From positions 1 through 50,510 of IMG/VR virus record IMGVR_UViG_3300036909_000085: a stretch of DNA of 50,510 nt; one strand, given 5' to 3'. Both the position numbers and the translations under genes were made by a program. Each line of letters opens with the position of its first letter. Within the stretch, counting starts at the first letter, position 1. Source of the stretch: a virus. The notes under the pieces are model-generated. The model ran no database searches, was not told the DNA's origin, and saw only the letters and a list, made by a program, of their open reading frames with translations. Positions 9,655 to 18,535 of the stretch are shown here, in pieces.

Positions 9655-10362
9655 ATGACAGTTGAAAGTAAAAGAGGGTCAAACGGCGGTGATGCTCGTG
9701 CCAAAAAGTTGTCAAATGAAGAGCGTAAGACAATCGCAAGCACAGCCGCAAGAGCAAGATGGGCAAAGAAAAGGGATGAGAATAATCCTATCGAAACCAA
9801 AATTTCATACGTCAACACAAAAACTGGAGAGACAACAGCATCTACTATAATTGATGCCGAATATCCCGAAGTTGACGAAGTTCCAGAGGCTTCCCCCGCA
9901 CCTGTGGCGCAAGCAATAGTACCTGTTATTCCTAATGCGCCTAAGACAGATAAGCGTACTACCAAACGCAGGGCACGTTTACCCAAGGAATTTGGAGCAG
10001 CCCACTCCTACGCGGAAAAAAGATTGGCTGATGCAATCAAAGAACGCGCTGAGGCTATGGGGAAAGTCAATATGCTGAATGCTGAGATTCCTTCCTTAGT
10101 CCAGATCATTAAGGCGCTCAAAACAACAGAGGGTCCTATCCCGTCATTTAATAATCCGCAAGCATACCAAACACTTCCTATTCCTATCGCGGTAGGAATA
10201 AACCCTAATCCGCAAGCAGGAAATGTTATTCAGCAAGCAGAGGCTATTCCTCCTGCGCCGATAGCCAACGGTGGAGCCGTAGATTTCGATTCTTCGCAAC
10301 AGGATATGCCTGAAGATGCCTTTTTGAGAGGTGCGGCTGGTGGGGATAGGGGTTGGGTTTAG
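9655..10362 (+). CDS. Basic-N-terminus protein with 'GGxARAKKLSxEERxxIAxxAAxARW' motif (235 aa)
   Basis: Residues 11-37 carry the motif GGDARAKKLSNEERKTIAS...ARARWAKK, found in many bacterial and phage small proteins and thought to bind nucleic acid. The middle is Pro/Ala-rich and disordered; a coiled-coil-like helix (SYAEKRLADAIKERAEAMGK) lies near 120-160; the tail is low-complexity. GGGGAG lies 10 nt before the ATG. It may package or silence DNA, but this is unproven. Confidence 0.65.
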   Translation: MTVESKRGSNGGDARAKKLSNEERKTIASTAARARWAKKRDENNPIETKISYVNTKTGETTASTIIDAEYPEVDEVPEASPAPVAQAIVPVIPNAPKTDKRTTKRRARLPKEFGAAHSYAEKRLADAIKERAEAMGKVNMLNAEIPSLVQIIKALKTTEGPIPSFNNPQAYQTLPIPIAVGINPNPQAGNVIQQAEAIPPAPIANGGAVDFDSSQQDMPEDAFLRGAAGGDRGWV

Positions 10363-10386
10363 TAATCAGGTTATTAAGGAGAAGAT

Positions 10387-11094
10387 ATGAATTACACGAA
10401 AAAGAAATATGATGAAGCTCGTAGGAGGTTTATTGACGGGCAACCGTGGGACAAAATCGTAGAAGTCTTCGCCACGGTTCCGCAGGTGACGCTTGAAGAG
10501 GCAAACGAGATGCACAACAGGTATCTGTCTACGAAAAACGGATTGCATAACGCGGACAGAGATTTCCTCGATGCGGTCAACTCCGTCCTTGCCAAGCAGG
10601 GTCCGGTGATTGCAGCCACGCCAGCGGAAGGCATGGTATCGCTGGAGGGTGTACGTAAGGCATGTACCGCAATGCTACTTGATGACCACGGATGGAATGT
10701 GTCAGATGCAATCTATGCGGCTCGCATTCTTTGTGAACGTGCGGTTCTTGTTCCGGTACCAACTGTAGCCGAGCCAGAGCCAACCGTAACGCTGGTGGAC
10801 GCAGCAGAGGGGCGCTCGCTCGAAGTACCGGCCAGCGCGGTGCATGAGATGGAGTACCCGGAGGCCTCATCATGGCTCGTGCCTGAAACTTTCTCACAAG
10901 AAAGAAAATTAGTGTGCAGTATATGCGGGGCTTGTGTGTCTGACAGGGGGATGCATACCGCGTGGCGTGGAAGGGAGGCTGTCATGTACGACCCGATGAA
11001 ATCCAACTATCTCACCAGCATCTGTGGCTTGTGCAGTGCGGTTGTTGTCGATCAGACGAAGCATACCGCGTGGCATGGAACGCAGCAAGGCTAA
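10387..11094 (+). CDS. Hypothetical protein with two C-terminal zinc knuckles (235 aa)
   Basis: The C-terminal ~65 residues hold a tandem repeat: CSICGACVSDRGMHTAWRG and ICGLCSAVVVDQTKHTAWHG. This C-x2-C...H-x-x-W-H pattern is common as a single copy in actinophage and other phage hypotheticals. The N-terminal part (MNYTKKKYDEARRRFIDGQP) is helical and predicted soluble. AAGGAG precedes the ATG. Likely a DNA- or RNA-binding protein. Confidence 0.67.
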   Translation: MNYTKKKYDEARRRFIDGQPWDKIVEVFATVPQVTLEEANEMHNRYLSTKNGLHNADRDFLDAVNSVLAKQGPVIAATPAEGMVSLEGVRKACTAMLLDDHGWNVSDAIYAARILCERAVLVPVPTVAEPEPTVTLVDAAEGRSLEVPASAVHEMEYPEASSWLVPETFSQERKLVCSICGACVSDRGMHTAWRGREAVMYDPMKSNYLTSICGLCSAVVVDQTKHTAWHGTQQG

Positions 11095-11112
11095 GCGCAG
11101 AAAAGAGGAGCA

Positions 11113-11277
11113 ATGAGCAATCCCACACCTTACGAATGGCTAGAGACGTTACATGTATGGGCGATTCGAGCCCTTGTCGCAGAAATAAAACTCTCCGACT
11201 TGCAAGCCGCGCTTGATGAATTTGTCCCGTTGATCACGCCAGTGAGCAGCACAACCAGTTCGACGCCGTGGGGGTGA
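11113..11277 (+). CDS. Hypothetical protein (54 aa)
   Basis: ATG 11113-11115 with AGAGGAG 2-4 nt upstream; TGA 11275-11277, 3 nt before the next gene. Sequence MSNPTPYEWLETLHVWAIRA is helical; the Thr/Ser-rich end is disordered. No family recognised. Confidence 0.55.
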   Translation: MSNPTPYEWLETLHVWAIRALVAEIKLSDLQAALDEFVPLITPVSSTTSSTPWG

Positions 11278-11280
11278 TAG

Positions 11281-11613
11281 ATGGCAAAAGTTAGACTAGC
11301 AAGTGATGGTTCGGCGCTCTTTTGGTGTCCAGGATGCGACGGTGCTCATGGCGTGCGAGTGCGCGGCGAGAACCATCCTGTTTGGGGCTGGAATGGCAGT
11401 GTTGATGCGCCCACGTTCACTCCGTCGATTCTCGTTCGTGGGGTTCAGCCTCTCACTGATGCCGAAGCTGAGAGCGTATTCAACGGGGAAAATATCGAAC
11501 CTCGCCCACTATGTTGCCACTCGTTCGTTACTGATGGACGCATTCAGTTTCTCGACGATTGCACGCATTCGCTCAAGGGCCAAACGGCCGATATACCGGA
11601 GTGGGAAGCTTGA
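11281..11613 (+). CDS. DUF6527-type phage protein (110 aa)
   Basis: Contains FWCPGCDGAHGVRV, WGWNGSVDAPTFTPSIL, CCHSFVTDGRIQFLDDCTH and LKGQTADIPEW in order, the full signature of this common phage family (Cys/His metal site plus PTFxPS). Its function is not established. Complete length for the family. It is in the plus operon, with a TTGA overlap to the next gene. Confidence 0.8.
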   Translation: MAKVRLASDGSALFWCPGCDGAHGVRVRGENHPVWGWNGSVDAPTFTPSILVRGVQPLTDAEAESVFNGENIEPRPLCCHSFVTDGRIQFLDDCTHSLKGQTADIPEWEA

Positions 11614-11798
11614 GCGCATCCGCACAAATTCGAGAAACTGAGCGTATCAGGGCGCGAGTAAAGGCTGCTGCGCATAAGAAAATTGGCTTATGCGTAAACT
11701 GCTCACGGCCAAAACAGGAAGGATCATCACCACTCACGCAGGACTCACCAGAGCACCGAGGGTCCTGCCAACCTCTTTACCGGGAGGCTACACCGTGA
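11610..11798 (+). CDS. Small Arg-rich protein with zinc-type cysteines (62 aa)
   Basis: TTG start at 11610-11612 overlaps the previous TGA, with GGAG 8 nt before it. RIRARVKAAAHKKIGLCVNC is followed by Ser/Pro-rich sequence and one more Cys; phage proteins of the form 'R..r....GlCv.Cg.p...g' are common. Possibly DNA-binding. The GTG to the next gene overlaps its stop. Confidence 0.5.
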   Translation: MSASAQIRETERIRARVKAAAHKKIGLCVNCSRPKQEGSSPLTQDSPEHRGSCQPLYREATP

Positions 11799-12157
11799 CA
11801 ATCGCTGAATCCACATCGAAGTATCCCGCCTTGATGGCCTACATCGCCGACCGCAATACCTTGCCCACCACAAGCGCATGGTGTGACCAGCTTCGCAAGG
11901 ATGAGCAGACGGCGCAGAATGGCGGCTTGGCCGATATTGCCGAGCAGTTGAAGCAGGCGCAAGCCGATTACGCAATAGAGCAACGGTCCAAAGGTTACAC
12001 CGAGTATCCCTACAATTCAGCGATGGGCGAATACCTCGGGCTACCTCTCAAGGGAAACAACGAACCGGAACACGGCTACTATATGGCGTCCTGCCTCAAG
12101 AGCCATTACGCGCTCAGGGTACAGGTCAAGGGGCTGGAGGAGGAACGTCATGGATGA
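11795..12157 (+). CDS. Hypothetical protein (120 aa)
   Basis: I start it at GTG 11795-11797 (GTGA overlap with the previous stop; GGGAGG 7 nt upstream) rather than at the upstream ATG, which lies inside the neighbour. Mostly helical (LADIAEQLKQAQADYAIEQ). No family recognised. Confidence 0.6.
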   Translation: MTIAESTSKYPALMAYIADRNTLPTTSAWCDQLRKDEQTAQNGGLADIAEQLKQAQADYAIEQRSKGYTEYPYNSAMGEYLGLPLKGNNEPEHGYYMASCLKSHYALRVQVKGLEEERHG

Positions 12158-12386
12158 GTTGAAGCCGTTACAGAGAACCGATTTTACGGCTATGGACGGA
12201 GATTTTGGGCCTACACTGATACGTCACACCCATCCTGGAGGGAAATGGACTGACGTAGAAAATGTCCAGATTCGTGAGAAGATGCTGCTGGATGCGCTGC
12301 GGAAAACTCAAGGATGGTTGACCCCAGAAGATAGGCTAGATATTGGGAGTCTGATTGAGCAGTTCGATGCGGAGGAAAACCGATGA
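12150..12386 (+). CDS. Hypothetical protein (78 aa)
   Basis: Begins MDELKPLQRTDFTAMDGDFG inside the end of the previous gene, with GGAGGA upstream. HTHPGGKW and IREKMLLDALRK are visible; no family recognised. ATGA overlap with the next gene. Confidence 0.6.
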   Translation: MDELKPLQRTDFTAMDGDFGPTLIRHTHPGGKWTDVENVQIREKMLLDALRKTQGWLTPEDRLDIGSLIEQFDAEENR

Positions 12387-12577
12387 AACGGTTTCTAGCA
12401 GTTATCGTGCTGGCCGTGGTTGCCAGCGTGTGCGGGTGCAAAAGCTACAATCCTCGCATAATAGTTGTTAAAGATGGCGTGTGGTGTTCTAATTCCGCGC
12501 CCATTCTGGCATCCAACAATGGAAGTATTCTTGGTTACTATTCCGCTGTAAGCGGCGCTTCTGGAGGTGTTAAATGA
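12383..12577 (+). CDS. Small predicted lipoprotein (64 aa)
   Basis: The N-terminus MKRFLAVIVLAVVASVCGC is a lipoprotein-like signal, with Cys19 as the likely lipidated residue (V-C-G-C, not the ideal L-A-G-C). The short mature part is Ser/Gly-rich. A phage-coded lipoprotein may act in superinfection exclusion or lysis; position in an early-type operon favours the former. Inference only. Confidence 0.6.
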   Translation: MKRFLAVIVLAVVASVCGCKSYNPRIIVVKDGVWCSNSAPILASNNGSILGYYSAVSGASGGVK

Positions 12578-13056
12578 CTCCATCAGGATCGAAGAAGGTT
12601 TTTGATGAGATTTACAAACAGTTTGAAACACTTACTCCGTGGAAGAAACAAGATGCCGATCAGTTTCTTGGGTGCTCTGGCCCATTGGATATTTACGAAG
12701 GTTCGCGCCTGTTAACTGGAAATCATGTAGAGGGAACAGTGAAACAGTTGACGCCAGCCGAGGAAGAGGCCTATGTGGTAGCACGATGGTCTGATTACCA
12801 CGTCATGACCTATGGAAGATTCGACATTTGTGATATGGATGGAGACATGGATTGGCACGCGGCCTATCTGTTCACGAAGCAGCTGGAAGCTGAGATCGCG
12901 CAGCGCAGTGAGGATGCAAAGTTTTTGCAGATGATCATAGACACAACAGCTAAGGGAAAATGTCTGCAATCTTTGCATAGCATCATCGCTCGTGAGCAAG
13001 CAGCCCTTGCGGAGCTACGTAGGGGATGGAAGTTCGTTAAGGAGGGGGGACAGTGA
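12574..13056 (+). CDS. Hypothetical protein (160 aa)
   Basis: Helical, with KQLTPAEEEAYVVARWSDYH and a long C-terminal helix (QLEAEIAQRSEDAKFLQMII ... REQAALAELRRG). ATGA overlap with the lipoprotein gene. Not recognised. Confidence 0.65.
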   Translation: MTPSGSKKVFDEIYKQFETLTPWKKQDADQFLGCSGPLDIYEGSRLLTGNHVEGTVKQLTPAEEEAYVVARWSDYHVMTYGRFDICDMDGDMDWHAAYLFTKQLEAEIAQRSEDAKFLQMIIDTTAKGKCLQSLHSIIAREQAALAELRRGWKFVKEGGQ

Positions 13057-13121
13057 TGTGGATTGAGCTAGGATCGTTTGTTGCGTTTGTTTTGTGGTGT
13101 GCAAGGATGGAGGACAGATGA
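13056..13121 (+). CDS. Membrane micropeptide (21 aa)
   Basis: MWIELGSFVAFVLWCARMED plus one Arg; a short hydrophobic span with a charged tail. ATG 13056-13058 overlaps the previous TGA, GGAGGGGGG is upstream, and its own TGA overlaps the next ATG. The chain of overlaps makes a real gene likely despite its size. Confidence 0.5.
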   Translation: MWIELGSFVAFVLWCARMEDR

Positions 13122-13210
13122 TTACATACTACATATTATATTTCTGTTTAGGTGCGTTCCTAGCTTGTGCGTATGCTATACTTTTGTTGAGGAAGAAGGA
13201 CAATAGATGA
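13118..13210 (+). CDS. Membrane micropeptide (30 aa)
   Basis: Begins MITYYILYFCLGAFLACAYA and ends in a basic RKKDNR tail, so an N-out single span is likely. GGATGGAGGAC precedes the ATG; ATGA overlaps on both sides. Role unknown (holin-like, or inner-membrane modulator). Confidence 0.55.
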   Translation: MITYYILYFCLGAFLACAYAILLLRKKDNR

Positions 13211-13701
13211 GCGAAATTAACTGGGATGATATTCCTAAGCAACCTCCTATCGAATGGAGTACGAGCGCATGGAATGGACCGATAATAACGCTAGACCCCG
13301 ATGATCCTTTTGGCGATGTGGAACGGATATTTAACCGTGGAATCCACGTCACATCCATCACTCCTCCAGAGCAAGGATGGCCGATTGCTACGTACTGCCC
13401 TATTTGCAATAAGACTACGTTTGTCCTATCGCCGTGGGCAATCAAACCAGAAGACGGAGGATACTGGCGAATGAATGATATATGTGTAGATGAAACTCTC
13501 GGATTCAAGCACAATATGCAGCTAGGAATGGAGGGTTATCACGTCCCGATTGACCTTAAGTCGGGAGGAATCAATTTCCAACTTTCTGATCCTTTGCCGC
13601 ACACATACATGCCTAGCATGGTTGAGTTCACACAGGAAATGCCCATCGATGAAGCCAAGAAACGCTGGCCGAATACGCCGATACCGGAGGAGAAGAAATG
13701 A
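13207..13701 (+). CDS. Hypothetical protein with CPIC knuckle (164 aa)
   Basis: Starts MSEINWDDIPKQPPIEW; contains TYCPICNKTTFVL and a Trp/Pro-rich body. ATGA overlap at both ends. Not recognised. Confidence 0.65.
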   Translation: MSEINWDDIPKQPPIEWSTSAWNGPIITLDPDDPFGDVERIFNRGIHVTSITPPEQGWPIATYCPICNKTTFVLSPWAIKPEDGGYWRMNDICVDETLGFKHNMQLGMEGYHVPIDLKSGGINFQLSDPLPHTYMPSMVEFTQEMPIDEAKKRWPNTPIPEEKK

Positions 13702-13889
13702 AATTCACAACTTGCGGAATAAATGTAGAGCTAGGCAGTTGTGTCACTGAAGGATGCGGCGAATGCGTGAAGCTGTATTTATTTCTTCGTAGAGATGCGA
13801 AAGATAGGGACATTAATCTCCCTGATTTGGTTCCTGGAGTTGCTAAGTTGGAACGGGTATTAGATCGTGGGTACATCAAGGAATCTTGA
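13698..13889 (+). CDS. Small Cys-rich protein (63 aa), last gene of the plus operon
   Basis: MKFTTCGINVELGSCVTEGC has four cysteines in the first 25 residues. GGAGGAG lies before the ATG. Its last 14 nt overlap the 3' end of the convergent minus-strand gene at 13876. Confidence 0.6.
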   Translation: MKFTTCGINVELGSCVTEGCGECVKLYLFLRRDAKDRDINLPDLVPGVAKLERVLDRGYIKES

Positions 13890-14799
13890 CGAATCCGTAT
13901 CGCCCTGACGGCTCATGCCCACTTTCGCAGTGAACCCTATGAGGGCAAGGAATAGGGAAATAACACGTACTCAATTGCTGTTCAGGAAGTTCCTCTGTTG
14001 AATAAATTCTCTTCAGTTTGCTCTTGGCAAGATCGATGATTCTCTGTTGATTTTCCTCGTCTAGAGAAGGAACGTCAACCCTAAAGCATAGGTCTTGCAG
14101 AACCTCGTCCTTAATCATTCCATCTAGCCACTCTTTAGTAGAAATCTGGTCGTAATCTTCTCTCCATACTTCAGACCATGATTCCTTAAAACCTCTACCT
14201 ATAAAATTCCTTCTCTTAAACCTAAGTACTTTATTTACCGGATGCCGAAATCCTTTTGTCCATGCGCTGTGATATTTTCCGTCCCGACGAGAACCTATAT
14301 TGACCACAACAATCTGCATAGGAAGGTTATACACCGCTATTTCTCCTAGCGTTCCCCACTCTCTACAAGTAGAGTAGTGCCTATCCTTGCTCCATGAACC
14401 AACTAGGGCTACACGTCTCAAGAATTTCCCGTCAGGCGATAGGAGAGCGGAACTGTTCCAAGTAACCCCATCACCTAGATCGACAGTCTCAGGAATTTCC
14501 CAAGGATCGTCTGTCGGTTTACGAATGGCGCTTGTAATTATATCTGCGAGTGACGCCAGATTGATAATGCTACCGTACTGGTCTACCGTGTCTTCCTGAA
14601 TCAATTCTATGTCACGTGAAATTCCGATAACGCACTCACCCGCCGAATCCCCAAAGTCCTTGCGGCTTGTGGTAAGTCCCGCTTGAATTCCTAGCGACAA
14701 CAAATCCTTCGCTTCAATCCTATCGCGTTCCCAATCGCGGGTCCAGATGCCTAACCGGCTGCAACGCTCATAAGAAGAAATTAAGGTTGAACTCTTCAT
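13876..14799 (-). CDS. Unknown protein with Cas4/RecB-like cysteine layout (307 aa)
   Basis: The start MKSSTLISSYERCSRLGIWT resembles the opening of Cas4/AddB-type PD-(D/E)XK nucleases, where one Cys near residue 13 joins three C-terminal Cys (here 279, 285, 291: CYFPIPCPHRVHC) to hold an Fe-S cluster. The middle has GSRRDGKYHSAWTKG, but I cannot find a convincing D...(D/E)xK triad. It overlaps the 14796 gene by 4 nt and ends the late operon. A degenerate nuclease or a structural protein are both possible. Confidence 0.4.
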   Translation of the reverse strand: MKSSTLISSYERCSRLGIWTRDWERDRIEAKDLLSLGIQAGLTTSRKDFGDSAGECVIGISRDIELIQEDTVDQYGSIINLASLADIITSAIRKPTDDPWEIPETVDLGDGVTWNSSALLSPDGKFLRRVALVGSWSKDRHYSTCREWGTLGEIAVYNLPMQIVVVNIGSRRDGKYHSAWTKGFRHPVNKVLRFKRRNFIGRGFKESWSEVWREDYDQISTKEWLDGMIKDEVLQDLCFRVDVPSLDEENQQRIIDLAKSKLKRIYSTEELPEQQLSTCYFPIPCPHRVHCESGHEPSGRYGFVKIP

Positions 14800-15842
14800 T
14801 TCTGACCCGATGTTTTTCTTGGCGTCTCGTCTGTGACCAGTTTACCATCAAACGTCATCAACTTGTTTCCTACCCACCGTGGGGCTTTAGGTGTTGCATA
14901 CATTGACTCGTTTGAAAATCCTCCGTTGTACGGAGTCTTGAACTTGTCGTTTCCGTGAATCTTTCCATCCCACTTGTTAGGAACCAGAGTCGCGGCAGGA
15001 TCACCAACCTTAGCCGCGTGAAAATGCCCTCTCACGTCATAATCAGCCATCGGCAAGGAATCATAATTAGGTGCTGGTCCTACTTCTCCCCTTACAGAAT
15101 TAGGATTACTAGCTGCCCACTTGCGAAACTCTACTTCTTCCTGTGGCGTTAATTTTGTAGCATACGGACCCGGTTTAGACCATGATTTATTGAAAGAGAA
15201 CGATACCTTGGGAGGCTGATCTTCGGGATTAGCGTAATGATTCAACGCATCCTTGGGTTGCTCAGGAAGAGTGTTTATTTTCTTCCTTGGATCGCGCTTC
15301 TTTGCTTCATCCAAAAGCTCTTTCAGTGTAGGCTTCTTTTTGTCCTGAGCATTTGCTCGTGTAGACGAAAGTCCTAACGCGCTCAGAACTTTCGATTCTG
15401 GCATCGCCACCATAAGACCCACGTTTACAGGTGTGGACATGCTCTCGCCGAAGCCCTTGATTCCTTCGGCGATACCAGCCTGTGTGGGATGATCTTTATC
15501 GTAATCTGCTAGTTTTTTAGCTTGATCCGCGTCCTGTTTTGCTTTTACCTTGCGCCCTTCCGCTGTCCAATTTAATGGGTTGGTCGCATTGTCTACTGCG
15601 GTAACAGCCCTCTCCGCATAAGGAAGAAGAGGAGTCTGAGTCCATTTGGGAAGGTGAGGGATAGCCGTGCTTAAAGGATTGGCAGGATGCAATTGACGAG
15701 CATGTTCCGATTCTTCTGTTACCACAGGGAACTTGCTACGATGCTTTTTAATAGCCGCAGAAATATCCTTGTCCTCCATCGTAGATGGGAAGGAAATTAC
15801 GTCTTTATCTACCTTGACAAGTTTTTGCTTAGGATCAGGCAT
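14796..15842 (-). CDS. Putative internal virion protein with 'YDVRGHF...TPYNGGFSNESMYAT' domain (348 aa)
   Basis: The C-terminal ~100 residues (EVEFRKWAASNP ... DYDVRGHFHAA ... KTPYNGGFSNESMYATPKAP ... FDGKLVTDE) form a domain seen at the ends of large phage virion proteins ('YDMRGxxK...HFPDTYKTPxHPTFSxES'). The N-terminal half is Lys/Pro-rich and disordered, with one weak hydrophobic stretch. Overlaps both neighbours by 1-4 nt. Structural role inferred from the domain and location. Confidence 0.6.
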   Translation of the reverse strand: MPDPKQKLVKVDKDVISFPSTMEDKDISAAIKKHRSKFPVVTEESEHARQLHPANPLSTAIPHLPKWTQTPLLPYAERAVTAVDNATNPLNWTAEGRKVKAKQDADQAKKLADYDKDHPTQAGIAEGIKGFGESMSTPVNVGLMVAMPESKVLSALGLSSTRANAQDKKKPTLKELLDEAKKRDPRKKINTLPEQPKDALNHYANPEDQPPKVSFSFNKSWSKPGPYATKLTPQEEVEFRKWAASNPNSVRGEVGPAPNYDSLPMADYDVRGHFHAAKVGDPAATLVPNKWDGKIHGNDKFKTPYNGGFSNESMYATPKAPRWVGNKLMTFDGKLVTDETPRKTSGQK

Positions 15843-18535
15843 TATATCGCCTTAATTTCGCCGCTAATTGGATCGTAGATGTGTGTCCATGCCGGTTTTA
15901 CCGACGAACTTTCAGCAGACGCCACTTGTTGCGGCCTACGCCTCTCAGCTTCTTCCCTCAAATGGCGCAGAGAAGAAACACCTTGAGGCGGTGTTGATTC
16001 TTGCTCGTTATCCTGATCTTGTGTTGGCTCCGTTTCTTCAGTATTCTTCTGTTGAGATGATGCAGTGCCAGAAACAAACGCCGTCATCGCAGGCGATACC
16101 TTAATCTTCTTTTTCCGGGCAGCTTTTACCACTTGCTCCATATCGTTAGCAAATAGAGCCTTCTGTGCTTGAGGAAGTTTATTCCATTCCGCAACATCTT
16201 TAGACGTTATCTTTGATAGCCAATTTACAACCTCTGGCTTTTCTAACAATTTAGCTACTAGATGTGATCCCCCTATAACGATGGGAACTGCTGCCAATTC
16301 GGCCAATGCGGCAGGAATTGGATGACCTAAAGCTACGGCTACCGCTGTTGCTGGTATACCACTCGCCATAGTATAAAAAGCTCTCCTAAAACCTAACCTT
16401 CTTATAGTATCTGACGTTTCTAAAGCGTGTTCTTTCTTGCGCTGTGCAATATCAGCCTTCTCTTCTGCTGGTCTATCTGGAACCTCGTCGCGTAGTGGCT
16501 TCTTGAGTCGTATTGGTTCATACTGTTTTGGCGTGAACACTTTTTGAGGTTCAGGTTTTGGAGATGGTACTTGCTCAGGACGTGTAGGCAACTGAGTAAA
16601 CTCTTTGGGCGGCTTAGGAATATTTTTCAAAGCTGTTTCAAGATTATCCACATGAGCAGCAAGTGACTTAATAGATGGATCGTATGCAGCAATCCTATCT
16701 AGCCTATCGTCTTGCGCCTTAGTTTTCATTTCTCCGGGGGTTTGCTCACGTAGAGATTGAGCAAGTGCCCTTGGCATATCATCGGGAGATTTAAAAAATG
16801 CCTCAAAATACGGCCCCGTAATAGACCTAGCTTTTGATAATTGCTTTACTGCCCCAGGAACAGTTGAGGACACTTGCGTTTCAAGGTCGCGGACAGACTG
16901 AAGAACTTTTCCAATAGCGTACCTTACTGTTCCATCCTGCGTTGAACGAACCGCTCCCTCAAGTTGAGACTTCCAAGCATGAAGTCTCTCCGCAGGAACA
17001 TCTTTCAATGCAGCCGAGGCAACATTGCCAAGGCTCAATTGCGGTGCAGCGGTTTGGGCTGTCGTCCCCAGTGGAGATTTTGGTGCAGGATCAGGTTCAG
17101 TTTCGTTCAATATTTCCCGGAAAATTCCTACCTGCTGAGGATTCATTGACTCTTCTTGTGCGCCAATTATATCAACAACAGGCTTCATATTCGCATTGGT
17201 ACCTTTTACCATATCTCGCCATTTATTCCATGTGGTGTTATAGTCCTTACGCGCTTTCTCAAAAGCTGCATTATACTTATCTCGCAAACTAGATGATGCG
17301 TTTTTGTAATTCGACTCTATTTTTTGTCTTCCCTTTTCCAGCCGAAGTTTTGTTTCATTCTCTGTTTTTGCTTTTTTAACTTCCTCATCATAGTTTTTGG
17401 TGTTAGCTCTGTTCTCTTTTAGAGTTTCGAGACGATCCTTCCCCTCCTTCTTCAACTGCTCAATATTGGCTTCGTTTATTTTATTTCGTTCCTCTTCGTT
17501 CTTTATATCTAATTCTTTCTGAGATTTTTCGTTAGCCTCACGTTCCGATACATCGTGCGCGATCTCCGCTCCTCTAGTTTTCCAAGCCGCAGGTTCCGCC
17601 TTTTCCAAATGCTTTTGTGCTGCTTCTATATTCTTTTTCTGCGTCTCTTCAGCCAAAACTCTTACTTCTCTAGGGCTAGTATCGGTCATGGCTTCTATAC
17701 CGCTTCTCGCAAAAGAAGGAGTTTTACGCACAAAGTTAACTGCCCCACTTGCAACCTTAGGCGCTGCATATATAGCTGCATTGCCAGCGATTGTTCCTGC
17801 CGCTCCAGCGTAATTCTTTTCTCCTATTTGAGTTCCAACTTGTTCTCCAACTTGGTTAGCCCATGGACCAACTCCCGGAATAACCGTTGCTAGTGCATGA
17901 GATACAGCTTTTTTCCTGTGTCCTAGTTGGTCTTGAGTAGGACGAAATGAAGACGGATTAGACTGCTTAAACTCTTCGGTAGCCCTTCTTGCTTGCTCAA
18001 GAGCAGGGGCTACAAATAATCTATATGTGGTCAACGCTCCATGCTTGTCCCATTTAGCTTCTTCTGGATTTTGTGGACCCTCTTTAACTGCATGGTATAT
18101 TCCTGAAGCGGTACTTCCTATTACATTCCCCGCTGTTGACATGATGGTTCCTAAAGAGTAATTAGGGGTTTGTTCTTCTGGTGCCAACATCGGTTGTCCA
18201 GCAGAATTCCTACCTATCACCTTAACTCCTGGTGCTGGGGATAGATTTTTAAGATTTGGATCAGCCGAGGCGTCTGTAATATATTTTCTGCGGTCGTCAG
18301 GGTGCATCTGCAACCCTGATTTTGATGCGTCCAAGACCTTACTATATGGTACATTGACTATCCCTTTAGGCCCAGCCATTCTGTACGTTCCCTCACTGTT
18401 TCCCTTGGCCGCTGAAAAGTCTTGGGACACCTGAGAAGACGTATCAGGCATGGATGCATACGGGTCTTGTTGAGCCGACGTATCGGGCAACGAGGCATAT
18501 GGATCATCCGTGGTTTTTTTCTTTGGCTGTGGCAT
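15842..18535 (-). CDS. Large putative internal/ejection protein (897 aa)
   Basis: The N-terminus has a repeat (DPYASLPDTSAQQ, DPYASMPDTSSQ). Residues ~190-290 hold two small-residue-rich helices (VIPGVGPWANQ; GAAGTIAGNAAIYAAPKVASG) like membrane-penetrating segments; ~300-430 is a strong Lys/Glu coiled coil; a Pro-rich linker near 680; a hydrophobic patch near 745-790 (AFYTMASGIPATAVAVALGH). This architecture fits podovirus ejection proteins, which line a channel through the envelope. No enzyme domain is evident. Confidence 0.6.
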   Translation of the reverse strand: MPQPKKKTTDDPYASLPDTSAQQDPYASMPDTSSQVSQDFSAAKGNSEGTYRMAGPKGIVNVPYSKVLDASKSGLQMHPDDRRKYITDASADPNLKNLSPAPGVKVIGRNSAGQPMLAPEEQTPNYSLGTIMSTAGNVIGSTASGIYHAVKEGPQNPEEAKWDKHGALTTYRLFVAPALEQARRATEEFKQSNPSSFRPTQDQLGHRKKAVSHALATVIPGVGPWANQVGEQVGTQIGEKNYAGAAGTIAGNAAIYAAPKVASGAVNFVRKTPSFARSGIEAMTDTSPREVRVLAEETQKKNIEAAQKHLEKAEPAAWKTRGAEIAHDVSEREANEKSQKELDIKNEEERNKINEANIEQLKKEGKDRLETLKENRANTKNYDEEVKKAKTENETKLRLEKGRQKIESNYKNASSSLRDKYNAAFEKARKDYNTTWNKWRDMVKGTNANMKPVVDIIGAQEESMNPQQVGIFREILNETEPDPAPKSPLGTTAQTAAPQLSLGNVASAALKDVPAERLHAWKSQLEGAVRSTQDGTVRYAIGKVLQSVRDLETQVSSTVPGAVKQLSKARSITGPYFEAFFKSPDDMPRALAQSLREQTPGEMKTKAQDDRLDRIAAYDPSIKSLAAHVDNLETALKNIPKPPKEFTQLPTRPEQVPSPKPEPQKVFTPKQYEPIRLKKPLRDEVPDRPAEEKADIAQRKKEHALETSDTIRRLGFRRAFYTMASGIPATAVAVALGHPIPAALAELAAVPIVIGGSHLVAKLLEKPEVVNWLSKITSKDVAEWNKLPQAQKALFANDMEQVVKAARKKKIKVSPAMTAFVSGTASSQQKNTEETEPTQDQDNEQESTPPQGVSSLRHLREEAERRRPQQVASAESSSVKPAWTHIYDPISGEIKAI

